From Pontibacter lucknowensis (GTDB lineage Bacteria; Bacteroidota; Bacteroidia; Cytophagales; Hymenobacteraceae): a DNA stretch of 64,000 nucleotides. Shown in pieces: positions 36,117 through 45,011 of this stretch. Positions within the stretch are counted from its first letter, which is position 1. Every line of letters starts with the position of its first letter. The translations under genes were made by a program, and so were the position numbers. The stretch spans positions 62,001-126,000 of the forward strand of contig NZ_FTNM01000001.1 of assembly GCF_900156415.1 (NCBI RefSeq), in the 5' to 3' direction. Below the pieces are notes generated by a model, which saw nothing but the letters and a program-made list of their open reading frames with translations, searched no databases and was not told where the DNA came from.

Positions 36117-37349
36117 TTAATTCCTCACTGCAATCATCAACCCCAACTCTTTATACCGCATCCCGAACTTCTTCGCTATCTGCGAATTCGTCAGGCTGCC
36201 TTTGTAGATGTACACGCCGCTGCGGTAGTGCTCGTTCATAAACAGCACCTCATTGATGCCTCCGAACTTGGAGATTTCCGTGAAGATGGGTGTAAAGATA
36301 TTGCTGAGCGCCGTAGAAGCCGTGCGGGGTACACGTGAGGCGATGTTTGGCACACAGTAATGGATGATGTCGTATTTGCGGTAGATCGGACGACTGTGCG
36401 AAGTGAGTTCTGACGTTTCAAAACAACCTCCCTGGTCGATACACACGTCGATGATAATGGAGCCAGGGTTCATCTGCCCGACAACGCCCTCCTCTACCAT
36501 GCAGGCCATGCGCCCTTCCTCAGCCACTAAAGCACCAATCACGACATCGGCATTTTTGAGCTCGTTGTACAGAATGGTTTTGTCCAGCGTAGAGGTAAAA
36601 ATCTGTTGCCCGATGTTATGCTTCAGGCGACGCAGTTTGTATATGTGGTTATCGAATACCTTCACCTCAGCCCCAAGCCCTAAGGCGGCACGGGCTGCAA
36701 ACTCTGCCACAGTACCAGCTCCCATGATCACTACTTTAGATGGTGCTACTCCAGTTATACCTCCTAATATGACGCCTTTGCCATCGTTGCTGCTGCTCAG
36801 GTACTCCGCCGCGATCAGCATTACGGAACTGCCGGCAATCTCGCTCATGGCACGCACTACTGGCTTGGACTCCGACTTGTCGCGAATCAGCTCGAAGGAA
36901 ATAGCGTTGATTTTTTTGCGCTGAAGGGCATTGACGTAGTCGGAAGTCAGGTTGCCAAAGTGCAGAGCGGAGATCAGCGTCTGGCCGGGGCGCAGATACT
37001 CAATTTCGTCATAGGTGGGTGGTGCGATTTTAAGGATGATCCCCGCTTCGTATACCTCTTTGGTAGAGTATACAATACGGGCTCCTGCCTCAGAATAGTC
37101 GTTGTCAGAATACTTGGACGGGCCGCCAGCTCCGGTCTCGACCCATATTTCATGGCCTTGATCGGTGAGTTGCTTCACGGCATCCGGGGTGAGGCCAATG
37201 CGGTTTTCCTGAAACGATGACTCTTTAGGAAGCCCGATAAACAGGCTTTTGTAACGCTCCTCCACAGCCAGCATGGACTCCTTTGGGTAAAGGGCCTGAC
37301 TGGCCGCCAGCTTTCCTAATTCAACGGCGAATCTCTCCGTCATGCTCAT
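36117..37349 (-). CDS. ald: Alanine dehydrogenase
   Basis: 410 residues. It carries the AlaDH/PNT N-terminal domain (LPKESSFQENRIGLTPDAV, about 39-58) and the NAD-binding Rossmann domain (MGAGTVAEFAARAALGLGAEVKVFD, about 206-230). Ald interconverts alanine with pyruvate, ammonia and NADH. The start at 37349 overlaps the tsaE stop (ATGA); an alternative Met is two codons later. It is the third gene of a porX-tsaE-ald run with overlaps at both junctions. It is about 35 residues longer at the N-terminus than classical bacterial Ald. Confidence 0.93.
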   Translation of the reverse strand: MSMTERFAVELGKLAASQALYPKESMLAVEERYKSLFIGLPKESSFQENRIGLTPDAVKQLTDQGHEIWVETGAGGPSKYSDNDYSEAGARIVYSTKEVYEAGIILKIAPPTYDEIEYLRPGQTLISALHFGNLTSDYVNALQRKKINAISFELIRDKSESKPVVRAMSEIAGSSVMLIAAEYLSSSNDGKGVILGGITGVAPSKVVIMGAGTVAEFAARAALGLGAEVKVFDNHIYKLRRLKHNIGQQIFTSTLDKTILYNELKNADVVIGALVAEEGRMACMVEEGVVGQMNPGSIIIDVCIDQGGCFETSELTSHSRPIYRKYDIIHYCVPNIASRVPRTASTALSNIFTPIFTEISKFGGINEVLFMNEHYRSGVYIYKGSLTNSQIAKKFGMRYKELGLMIAVRN

Positions 37350-37792
37350 ACACGGTTTATAGTCATGGTGCGCTCCTCGCCTTCAGCGGCGGGCTGCAGC
37401 TTTACCAACAGGTAATGCTCCGGCAACAGGTTCGGGATCATGGACGGCCACTCGATCAGGCAGGTACGGCCGGAGTCGAAATACTCCAGTGCTCCAATGC
37501 CGAGCGCCTCACGCTCATCATTTATCCTATAAAAGTCAAAATGATAAATTAGGTTCCCGTCGGCCGCTTCATACTCATTTACGAGGGCAAAAGTAGGGCT
37601 GCTGACATTCTCCTTCACCCCCATCTGGTGGCAGAGCTCCTTTATAAGCGTTGTCTTTCCGGCCCCCATCGGGCCTTCAAACAAGATAATAGGCTCCTCA
37701 CGGGCCTCCTCCAAAAGCACAGAAGCCGCCGCCGGCAGGTCAGCCAACGACGACATCTTTATACTTCTCTTCTCAACTCCTGTATTATACAT
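37346..37792 (-). CDS. tsaE: tRNA threonylcarbamoyladenosine biosynthesis ATPase TsaE
   Basis: 148 residues from the ATG at 37792; an alternative start at 37756 would give 136. I favour 37792 because it supplies the first beta-strand of the fold (RSIKMSSL) and overlaps the porX stop, as expected in a coupled operon. Walker A is GPMGAGKTT (about 40-48), followed by SSPTFALVNEY, IYHFDFYRI and CLIEWPSM, all family signatures. TsaE is the ATPase that supports TsaB-TsaD in making t6A37 of ANN-decoding tRNAs. It lies between porX and ald. Confidence 0.93.
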   Translation of the reverse strand: MYNTGVEKRSIKMSSLADLPAAASVLLEEAREEPIILFEGPMGAGKTTLIKELCHQMGVKENVSSPTFALVNEYEAADGNLIYHFDFYRINDEREALGIGALEYFDSGRTCLIEWPSMIPNLLPEHYLLVKLQPAAEGEERTMTINRV

Positions 37793-39347
37793 TCTTAGGC
37801 GTCAGTGTCACAAACGGTATAATGCACTCCTCCAGCGACACGCCTCCGTGCTGGAAGGTGTCCTTGTAGTAGTTCACATAGTAGTTATAGTTGTTCGGGT
37901 ATGCGAAGAAGTAGTCTTCAATCGCGAATACAAACGTAGTGGAAACGTTGGCCTTTGGCAAGAAAAATCGTTCGGGCTTGCGCACCGTGAATACATCTTT
38001 GTCGGTGTAACCGAGGTTCTTACCGTGCTTATACCTGAGGTTGGTGTTCGTCTGGCGGTCGCCGATAATCTTGAACGGACGCTTCACCCGGATCGTGCCG
38101 TGGTCGGTTGTGATGATCAGGCGGGCTTTGCGGTCGGCGATCAGCTTCAGCATCTCGAACAGCGGCGAGTGGATGAACCAGGAACGTGTGATAGAACGGT
38201 AAGCCGATTCATCTGGGGCCAGTTCGCGTACCATGTTGCTGTCCGTGCGGGCATGCGAGAGCATATCCACGAAGTTGTACACGATCACGTTCAGCTTGTT
38301 GTTGTCGAGGTTGTTGAACTTACCGTTCAGGTCTTTGCCGGCAGCCGGGTTGGTGATCTTATGATAGCTGTGCTTATCCGTAATGCGGTTTTGCTGCAGC
38401 TGAATTTCCAGGAAATCCTGTTCGTGCAGGTTCTTGCCCTCTTCTTCATCGTCGCTCACCCACAAATTCGGATATTTTTTGATAATCTCGGTTGGCATCA
38501 TACCTGAGAAGATCGCATTACGGGCATAGGCAGTGGTAGTAGGCAGGATGGAATAGAACATCTCCTCTGTATCTACAGTGAAGTATTCAGAAATAAGCGG
38601 CTCAAGCACCTTCCACTGGTCGTAGCGCAGGTTGTCGATCAGCACAAAGTACACGGGCTTGTCAGACTCCTTCATCATCGGAATTACCCGCTCCCTGAAA
38701 AGTTGGTGCGACATCAGCGGTGCATCATCCGACTCCTTGTTTATCCAGTCTTCGTAGTTGTCCATGATGAACTTGGCGAAGTTGGAGTTGGCCTCGTCTT
38801 TCTGCATGTTGATTACGTCAGCCATGCTCTTGTTCTCCGTTTCGTCGATCTCGAGCTCCCAGTAGACAAGCTTCTTATAGATATCAGCCCACTCTCCCGG
38901 GCTCAGGCGTTCTCCAAAGGCCATACCCAGCTGGCGGAAGTCGCGCTGGTAACTCATGTTGGTCTTTTCCGAAACCAGACGCTTGTTCTCCAGCGTCTTT
39001 TTCACAGAAAGCAGTATCTGGCTTGGATTGAGTGGCTTGATCAGGTAATCGGATATTTTGGATCCAATGGCCTCCTCCATGATATGCTCCTCCTCACTCT
39101 TGGTGATCATGATCACGGGCATGGCCGGACGGATGGTTTTGATCTCATTAAGAGCCTCCAATCCGCTGATACCGGGCATATTTTCGTCGAGGAACACGAC
39201 ATCAAATGCCTGTTCCTGCACCTTCTCAATGGCGTCGGCCCCACTGTTTACCGGGGTAATGTCGTAGCCTCTCTCTTCGAGGAAAAGAATGTGTGGCTTG
39301 AGCAGGTCGATTTCGTCATCGGCCCATAAAATCGTATATCTTTGCAT
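37785..39347 (-). CDS. porX: T9SS response regulator PorX (receiver + PglZ domain)
   Basis: 520 residues. The receiver domain covers about residues 1-120 with acidic D10/D11, phosphoacceptor D54 in FLDENMPG and conserved K104 in YLIKP. A linker follows, then a PglZ/alkaline-phosphatase-like domain (about 215-515) with metal-site candidates D238 (LIDNLRYD), T270-T272 (LPTTT), D361/H365 (FVDMLSHA) and D415/H416 (TTDHG). This is the PorX architecture: a response regulator that, with the kinase PorY and a sigma factor, controls T9SS genes. PorY is not in the window. The 3' end overlaps tsaE by 8 bp. Its presence with a SprB/SprF-like pair supports a working T9SS. Confidence 0.94.
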   Translation of the reverse strand: MQRYTILWADDEIDLLKPHILFLEERGYDITPVNSGADAIEKVQEQAFDVVFLDENMPGISGLEALNEIKTIRPAMPVIMITKSEEEHIMEEAIGSKISDYLIKPLNPSQILLSVKKTLENKRLVSEKTNMSYQRDFRQLGMAFGERLSPGEWADIYKKLVYWELEIDETENKSMADVINMQKDEANSNFAKFIMDNYEDWINKESDDAPLMSHQLFRERVIPMMKESDKPVYFVLIDNLRYDQWKVLEPLISEYFTVDTEEMFYSILPTTTAYARNAIFSGMMPTEIIKKYPNLWVSDDEEEGKNLHEQDFLEIQLQQNRITDKHSYHKITNPAAGKDLNGKFNNLDNNKLNVIVYNFVDMLSHARTDSNMVRELAPDESAYRSITRSWFIHSPLFEMLKLIADRKARLIITTDHGTIRVKRPFKIIGDRQTNTNLRYKHGKNLGYTDKDVFTVRKPERFFLPKANVSTTFVFAIEDYFFAYPNNYNYYVNYYKDTFQHGGVSLEECIIPFVTLTPKNV

Positions 39348-39515
39348 AGTTTTATTTGTTGCGCGCTGTTCTAAATGGCTTCATTGTTAATCAATTACTA
39401 TACCTCAACGCAAACATTGGCTTGCAGATTGCGGTTACCTCTGCGGGCTAATTTGCTTCCTTGCAGAGCAAATGATTAACGATTAGCAATTTAACAATTA
39501 AAAACCTCGGTTTTT

Positions 39516-40748
39516 GTGAATAAGAAAAAAATATTAAACGACCCTGTATACGGTTTTATCACGGTGCCGTCTGAGTTGCTGTTCGATATCATCGACCATC
39601 CTTACTTTCAGCGACTGCGCCGGATTAAGCAATTGGGACTGACCGAGATGGTATACCCGGGTGCCCTGCATACCCGCTTTCACCACGCTTTGGGAGCCAT
39701 GCACCTCATGAACCTGGCCCTGAACACGCTGCGCGGTAAGAATAACGAGATCTCGGATGCTGAGTTTGAGGCTTCCCTCATTGCCATTCTCCTGCACGAT
39801 GTCGGTCATGGACCTTTCTCACACGCGCTGGAAACGGCCATTTTCCAGGAAGTGCACCACGAGCACCTTTCGTTGCACATCATGCACTTGCTCAACGAAG
39901 AGTTCGGAGGCAGATTGAGCCTCGCCATCCAAATCTTCACTGATACCTACGAGCGTCGCTTTTTTCACCAACTGGTGTCAAGCCAGCTGGACGTAGACCG
40001 CCTCGACTACCTCAACCGCGACAGTTTCTATACTGGTGTATACGAGGGAAAGATCGGTGCCGACCGTCTGATTAAGATGTTAGACGTGGCCAACGACAAA
40101 TTGGTAGTGGAGGAAAAGGCGATTTACAGCATCGAGAACTTTCTGGTGAGCCGCCGCCTGATGTACTGGCAGGTATACCTGCACAAAACTGTGATCAGCG
40201 CCGAGCACATGGTGTTGCGTACCGTTCAGCGTGCCCGCGAGCTGATTCAGCAGGGTATAGACGTACCGGCCAGCCCTTGCCTCAAGTTCTTCCTTTCCTC
40301 CAACCTCACCATGGAGGACTTCCAGAGAGATAATTCTATTTTAGAGCGCTTTGTTTCGCTGGACGACCATGACGTATGGAGCGGCATTAAAGAATGGGCA
40401 ATGCACCCTGACCCTGTTATCTCCTATCTTTCCAAAAGCATCCTTAACCGCAAGCTGTTTAAGGTATACATCTCAAGCAAACCGATAGACGAAGAGATGA
40501 TGCTGGGTATAAGCGAACTGGTGCAGGAACGCTTCCAGGTGCATCCTGACGAGGTAAAATATCTCATGATCTCGGGCCGCATCAGCAACAGTGCTTACAT
40601 GGCCGAGGGGCAGTCAATAGACGTGCTCACCAAAACTGGCTATGTGGTGAACGTGGCTAATGCTTCGGACCTGCCCAACATACAGGCACTGAGCAATAAG
40701 GTAGAGAAATACTTTGTCTGCTACCCGAAGGAAGTCGCAACCTTATAA
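39516..40748 (+). CDS. HD domain phosphohydrolase (dNTPase/SAMHD1-like)
   Basis: 410 residues; the start is a GTG, since no ATG lies upstream in frame near the conserved N-terminus (NDPVYGFI). The HD signature is clear: H in LHTRFHHALGAMHLM (about 52-66), the HD pair in LLHDVGHGPFSHALE (about 92-106) and a later Asp in DVDRLDYLNRDSFYTG (about 158-173). Proteins of this type hydrolyse deoxynucleoside triphosphates or related nucleotides; the substrate is unproven. A complete palindrome GCAGGTATACCTGC lies inside the gene (40169-40182). Confidence 0.9.
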   Translation: MNKKKILNDPVYGFITVPSELLFDIIDHPYFQRLRRIKQLGLTEMVYPGALHTRFHHALGAMHLMNLALNTLRGKNNEISDAEFEASLIAILLHDVGHGPFSHALETAIFQEVHHEHLSLHIMHLLNEEFGGRLSLAIQIFTDTYERRFFHQLVSSQLDVDRLDYLNRDSFYTGVYEGKIGADRLIKMLDVANDKLVVEEKAIYSIENFLVSRRLMYWQVYLHKTVISAEHMVLRTVQRARELIQQGIDVPASPCLKFFLSSNLTMEDFQRDNSILERFVSLDDHDVWSGIKEWAMHPDPVISYLSKSILNRKLFKVYISSKPIDEEMMLGISELVQERFQVHPDEVKYLMISGRISNSAYMAEGQSIDVLTKTGYVVNVANASDLPNIQALSNKVEKYFVCYPKEVATL

Positions 40749-40832
40749 AACCGGCTATAGGATTTGCACGGGATTTGCTTGACCTGTCCATAATCTGCTG
40801 CAGAATGTGGCGGTGCAGCGTAAAGTTTTTAT

Positions 40833-40840
40833 TAAGTTTG
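40833..40840 (+). promoter_or_regulatory. -7 element TAAGTTTG, lpxD
   Basis: Match to TAnnTTTG, 47 bp upstream of the lpxD start and followed by a run of seven C. No clear -33 element. Confidence 0.5.
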
Positions 40841-40887
40841 CCCCCCCAATGGGTAGCACATTTTATTTTTTGCTCTAATTTTACAAG

Positions 40888-41910
40888 ATGGAATTCACTA
40901 TTCAACAGATTGCGGACCTTTTGAAGGGAGAAGTTGAAGGAGACAGTACAGTAAAGGTCAGCACATTAGCCAAAATTGAAGAGGCCCAGACCGGAGCGCT
41001 TGCTTTTTTGTCTAATCTAAAATATGAACCATATCTTTATACTACCGGAGCAAGCGCGGTGATCGTGTCGGACAAACTGGAGCTTAAAAAGCCCGTTTCC
41101 GCTTCTCTAATTCGTGTATCCGATCCTTACTCCAGTTTTTCTACTCTACTAGCTTATTACCAGCAGGCCGTGCTCGCCTCCAAGGTGGGTGTAGAGGAGC
41201 CTTGCTTCATCGGCGTTGGCAGCGAAATAGGCGAAGGCCATTACCGTGGCGCTTTCTCCTATATCGGCAACAACTGCAAGATCGGCCAGAATGTGCGCAT
41301 CTACCCGCAGGTATACATCGGCGACAATGTAACCATTGGTGACAATACCACCCTTTTCGCAGGAGTGAAACTATACGCCAACACAGTAGTGGGCGCCAAT
41401 TGCACCCTGCATGCTGGTGTGGTGCTGGGCAGCGACGGCTTCGGCTTTGCCCCTCAGCCTGACGGCACTTACAAAAATGTGCCGCAGATCGGCAATGTGG
41501 TGTTAGAGGATGACGTGAACATCGGTGCCAATACTACCATCGACTGCGCCACCATGGGTTCTACCATCGTCCGTAAGGGCACTAAAATAGACAACCTCGT
41601 GCAGGTGGCTCATAATGTGGAGATCGGGCAACATACTGTTATTGCCTCACAAACAGGCATATCCGGATCTACCAAAGTCGGAAATAACTGTGTGATTGCC
41701 GGGCAGGTGGGCATCGTGGGCCATATCAGCATAGCCGACAAAACCACTATCGGTGCGCAGTCAGGCGTGTCTAAGTCCGTAAAAGAGTCAGGCACCATCA
41801 TCCAGGGCTCCCCTGCCTTCGACTACAAGCAAAACCTCAAGGCCATTACCGTATTCCGCAAATTGCCGGAATTACAGCGCGTATTAGACGAATTAAAAGA
41901 GAAGAATTAA
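40888..41910 (+). CDS. lpxD: UDP-3-O-acylglucosamine N-acyltransferase LpxD
   Basis: 340 residues. LpxD adds the N-linked hydroxyacyl chain to UDP-3-O-acylglucosamine, the third step of lipid A synthesis. It has the N-terminal uridine-binding domain (about 1-100: [29 protein letters not shown]) and a left-handed beta-helix (about 105-310) of hexapeptides such as [13 protein letters not shown], with [11 protein letters not shown] and the catalytic-His region [14 protein letters not shown]-terminal helix finishes it. It precedes lpxC-fabZ and lpxA on the same strand, though a 160-bp gap with its own promoter element separates them. Confidence 0.96.
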   Translation: MEFTIQQIADLLKGEVEGDSTVKVSTLAKIEEAQTGALAFLSNLKYEPYLYTTGASAVIVSDKLELKKPVSASLIRVSDPYSSFSTLLAYYQQAVLASKVGVEEPCFIGVGSEIGEGHYRGAFSYIGNNCKIGQNVRIYPQVYIGDNVTIGDNTTLFAGVKLYANTVVGANCTLHAGVVLGSDGFGFAPQPDGTYKNVPQIGNVVLEDDVNIGANTTIDCATMGSTIVRKGTKIDNLVQVAHNVEIGQHTVIASQTGISGSTKVGNNCVIAGQVGIVGHISIADKTTIGAQSGVSKSVKESGTIIQGSPAFDYKQNLKAITVFRKLPELQRVLDELKEKN

Positions 41911-41948
41911 GGTTTTATGCCTCTGCTGCCCTGTGCTATCAATTAAAA

Positions 41949-41979
41949 TTGGCAGGCAGTATATAAAATCTTAAGTTTG
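41949..41979 (+). promoter_or_regulatory. Promoter, lpxC-fabZ
   Basis: TTGG at 41949 and TAAGTTTG at 41972-41979 are about 20 nt apart, fitting the Bacteroidota -33/-7 pair, 91 bp upstream of the start. Confidence 0.6.
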
Positions 41980-42070
41980 CAGTCGCAATGCTCCCTCCGC
42001 TGTAAGCCCGCTCATACTCTGTGCGCTACAGCAGCGAAAGTATCGCAATAAGTTAACAACGAAACATTAA

Positions 42071-43465
42071 ATGAATTATAAACAGCACACTATCAAGGCT
42101 CCGGTAACTGTATCGGGCATTGGATTGCATACGGGCGTTGTATCGAATATGACCTTTAAGCCCGCCCCTGCAAACCATGGCTACAAGTTTCAGCGCATTG
42201 ACCTCGAAGGTCAGCCGACTGTGAACGTAGACGTGGACAATGTGGTGGACCTTTCACGTGGCACTACCATCGAGCAAAATGGCGCTCGTGTGAACACAGT
42301 GGAGCATACGCTGGCAGCGCTGGTAGGCCTGCAGATTGACAATGTGCTGATAGAACTTGATGGCCCGGAACCTCCGATCATGGACGGCTCTTCCATTGAA
42401 TTCGTAAAGGCGCTTCTTTCAGTGGGTGTTCAGGAGCAGAATGCCCTGCGCAACTACTTCGAAATAACTGAAGGGGTAAGCTACAAAGACGACAGCCGTG
42501 GTGTAGAGATCGCCGCCCTGCCGCTTGACGATTACCGCCTGACCGTAATGGTGGACTATAATTCGCCTGTACTGGGCAGCCAGCACGCCTCTATTACGGA
42601 CATGAGCCAATTTGAAGAAGAGATTGCGCCTTGCCGCACCTTCTGTTTCCTGCACGAACTGGAGGCGCTTTACAAGCAAAACCTGATCAAAGGCGGCGAC
42701 CTGGATAATGCCATTGTGATCGTGGATCGCGTGGTAGAAGACGGTGAGCTGTCCTACCTGGCAGACTTGCTGGGCAAGAAAAAAGTAACCGTGGAAGAGG
42801 AGGGCATTCTGAACAACACAGAACTCCGCTTCAAGAACGAGATGGCCCGCCACAAGCTGTTGGACCTGATGGGTGACCTTGCCCTGATCGGTCGTCCAAT
42901 AAAGGGACAGATCCTGGCCGCAAGACCGGGACACGCCGCCAACATTGCTTTTGCACGCCGTGTAAAGAAACTGATACAGGAAGCTTCTATCAAAACCGTA
43001 CCAACCTACGACCCGAAGAAGCCACCGGTAATGGATATCAACCAGATCTCGGCCACCTTGCCGCACCGTTACCCCTTCCTGCTTATCGATAAGATCATCC
43101 ACCTAGACGAAACTACGGTAACGGGCGTTAAGAACGTGACCATGAACGAGCCATTCTTCCAGGGCCACTTCCCCGGCAACCCCGTGCTGCCAGGTGTGAT
43201 CCAGATAGAGGCAATGGCTCAGACAGGCGGCATCCTGGTGCTAAACACCGTGGAGAATCCGGAAGACTACTGGACTTATTTCCTGGGTATAGACCGTTGC
43301 CGCTTTAAGCGCAAGGTGATTCCGGGCGATACCATAATATTTAAATGTGAATTGCTTGCCCCTGTAAAGCGGGGTATTGCCAAGATGTCTGGTCAGGCCT
43401 TCGTGGGCGGCCAACTGGTAATGGAGGCAGAGATGTCGGCAAGTATAGTAAAGAAAGACGCATGA
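42071..43465 (+). CDS. lpxC-fabZ: Bifunctional LpxC-FabZ fusion
   Basis: 464 residues. The LpxC part (about 1-305), UDP-3-O-acyl-GlcNAc deacetylase, has zinc ligands H79 (VEHTLAAL), H261 and D265 (RHKLLDLMGD) and the conserved H288 (PGHAAN). The FabZ part (about 325-464), 3-hydroxyacyl-ACP dehydratase, has LPHRYPFLLID, catalytic H366 in FQGHFP and E380 in LPGVIQIEAMAQ. The fusion joins the committed step of lipid A synthesis with fatty-acid elongation and is a known feature of Bacteroidota. All catalytic residues are intact. The 3' end overlaps the lpxA ATG by 4 bp (ATGA), so translation is coupled. Confidence 0.97.
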   Translation: MNYKQHTIKAPVTVSGIGLHTGVVSNMTFKPAPANHGYKFQRIDLEGQPTVNVDVDNVVDLSRGTTIEQNGARVNTVEHTLAALVGLQIDNVLIELDGPEPPIMDGSSIEFVKALLSVGVQEQNALRNYFEITEGVSYKDDSRGVEIAALPLDDYRLTVMVDYNSPVLGSQHASITDMSQFEEEIAPCRTFCFLHELEALYKQNLIKGGDLDNAIVIVDRVVEDGELSYLADLLGKKKVTVEEEGILNNTELRFKNEMARHKLLDLMGDLALIGRPIKGQILAARPGHAANIAFARRVKKLIQEASIKTVPTYDPKKPPVMDINQISATLPHRYPFLLIDKIIHLDETTVTGVKNVTMNEPFFQGHFPGNPVLPGVIQIEAMAQTGGILVLNTVENPEDYWTYFLGIDRCRFKRKVIPGDTIIFKCELLAPVKRGIAKMSGQAFVGGQLVMEAEMSASIVKKDA

Positions 43466-44253
43466 ATCAGCCGTTAGCATACATCCACCCAGAGGCTAAA
43501 ATTGCCCAGAATGTGGTCGTAGAGCCTTTTTCCACTATTTACAAAAACGTAGAGATCGGAGAAGGCACCTGGATTGGTCCCAATGTGACCATCATGGAAG
43601 GCGCCCGCATTGGCAAGAATTGCAAAATATACCCTGGTGCCGTTATTTCTTCGGTGCCCCAGGACCTGAAGTTCGCCGGCGAAGATACCATTGCCATCAT
43701 CGGTGACAACACGGTTATCAGAGAGTGCGTGACGGTGAGCCGTGGCACCATCGATAAGATGAAGACCGTGATTGGCAGCAACTGCCTGATCATGTCCTAC
43801 GCGCATATTGCACACGACTGCATCGTGGGCAACAATTGCATTGTGGTGAACGCCGTGCAGATGGCTGGTCACGTGGAGATGGGCGATTACGCTATCATCG
43901 GTGGCTCGAGCGCTGTGCACCAGTTCGTAAAGATCGGAGCGCATGCCATGGTTTCGGGCGGTTCACTGGTTCGCAAAGACGTGCCTCCTTTTGTAAAGGC
44001 AGCACGTGAGCCGCTAACCTATGCCGGTATCAACTCTATCGGCCTGCGTCGCAGAGGCTTTAACAGCGAACAGATTAACGAGGTGCAGCAAATCTACCGC
44101 ATCCTGTTCATGAGCGGCAACAATACCACAGAGGCACTGGACAAGATTGAACTGGAGATGGCCCCTAGCCGTGAACGCGACGAAATCATCAATTTTGTTC
44201 GTAACTCCGGTCGCGGTATTATTAAGAGTTATTTCTCTAAAGATGCAAATTAA
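43462..44253 (+). CDS. lpxA: UDP-N-acetylglucosamine acyltransferase LpxA
   Basis: 263 residues. LpxA transfers the 3-hydroxyacyl chain from ACP to UDP-GlcNAc, the first lipid A step. Left-handed beta-helix hexapeptides run through about residues 5-190 (IGEGTWIGPNVTI, IGKNCKIYPGAVI). The catalytic His is H118 in AHIAHDCIVG. The C-terminal helical part (about 190-263) includes NSIGLRRRGF. Its start overlaps the lpxC-fabZ stop and its own stop overlaps the start of the following ABC gene by 11 bp. Confidence 0.97.
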   Translation: MNQPLAYIHPEAKIAQNVVVEPFSTIYKNVEIGEGTWIGPNVTIMEGARIGKNCKIYPGAVISSVPQDLKFAGEDTIAIIGDNTVIRECVTVSRGTIDKMKTVIGSNCLIMSYAHIAHDCIVGNNCIVVNAVQMAGHVEMGDYAIIGGSSAVHQFVKIGAHAMVSGGSLVRKDVPPFVKAAREPLTYAGINSIGLRRRGFNSEQINEVQQIYRILFMSGNNTTEALDKIELEMAPSRERDEIINFVRNSGRGIIKSYFSKDAN

Positions 44254-44893
44254 CCTAAGCAACTTAGGTAAACGCTACAATTACGAGTGGATTTTCCGGA
44301 ACCTGACCTATACCCTGGAGTCAGGCACCTCTTATGCCATACTAGGGCATAACGGGTCCGGTAAATCCACTCTTCTTACTGTTATAGCCGGTCACAACCT
44401 GCACTCCGAAGGCGAGATCACCTACCTGCTGGATGGGAAGGCGGTAGCCCCGGACAAAGCTTATCGTGAGCTCTCACTTACAGCTCCTTACCTGGAGTTG
44501 GTAGAAGAGTTGACGCTTCTTGAAATGATTGCCTTCCATACCCGCTTTAAGCCGCTGCGCAACAACCTTTCGCACGAAGAACTGGTAGAGCGTATGGGTC
44601 TGCAGAAATCACGCAACAAGTATGTGAAGGACTTCTCATCAGGTATGAAGCAGCGCCTGAAACTGGGACTGGCCATTTACTCTGACACCAAGCTTTTAGT
44701 ACTCGACGAGCCTACCACCAATCTTGATCAGGAAGGCGTGAGCTGGTACCAGGAGCACGTGGCAGCGAACAAGGAAGGAAGGCTGATCATCGTGGGCTCC
44801 AACATTGTGCACGAGTACAGTTTCTGCGACCAGCACCTTTATATAACAGACTATCATGCTCCAGCCAGGCAGCCGAAACCAGCGAGGCAGTAG
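44243..44893 (+). CDS. ABC transporter ATP-binding protein
   Basis: 216 residues from the ATG at 44243; starting earlier would only add shadow residues from lpxA. Walker A is GHNGSGKST (about 35-43), the signature is FSSGMKQRL, and Walker B is KLLVLDEPTTNLD. It is a short, complete nucleotide-binding subunit. No permease gene is adjacent: YebC follows on the same strand after its own promoter. The 11-bp overlap with lpxA suggests co-translation and perhaps a role in lipid A or lipid traffic, which is inference. Two overlapping AGGTATA words lie just after the stop (44903-44915). Confidence 0.88.
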   Translation: MQINLSNLGKRYNYEWIFRNLTYTLESGTSYAILGHNGSGKSTLLTVIAGHNLHSEGEITYLLDGKAVAPDKAYRELSLTAPYLELVEELTLLEMIAFHTRFKPLRNNLSHEELVERMGLQKSRNKYVKDFSSGMKQRLKLGLAIYSDTKLLVLDEPTTNLDQEGVSWYQEHVAANKEGRLIIVGSNIVHEYSFCDQHLYITDYHAPARQPKPARQ

Positions 44894-44977
44894 CACCGCT
44901 GAAGGTATAGGTATAGCCAAGCTGGTAAATAGTGCAAGGTTTTTCAGGTAGCTCTACCAATTTACAGTTAAGCTCCC

Positions 44978-44985
44978 TAAATTTG
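44978..44985 (+). promoter_or_regulatory. -7 element TAAATTTG, yebC-type gene
   Basis: Match to TAnnTTTG, 26 bp upstream of the start. A TTTAC 17 nt further up may be a weak -33. Confidence 0.5.
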
Positions 44986-45011
44986 TAAGACATAATACTT
45001 AGCCAGATACC

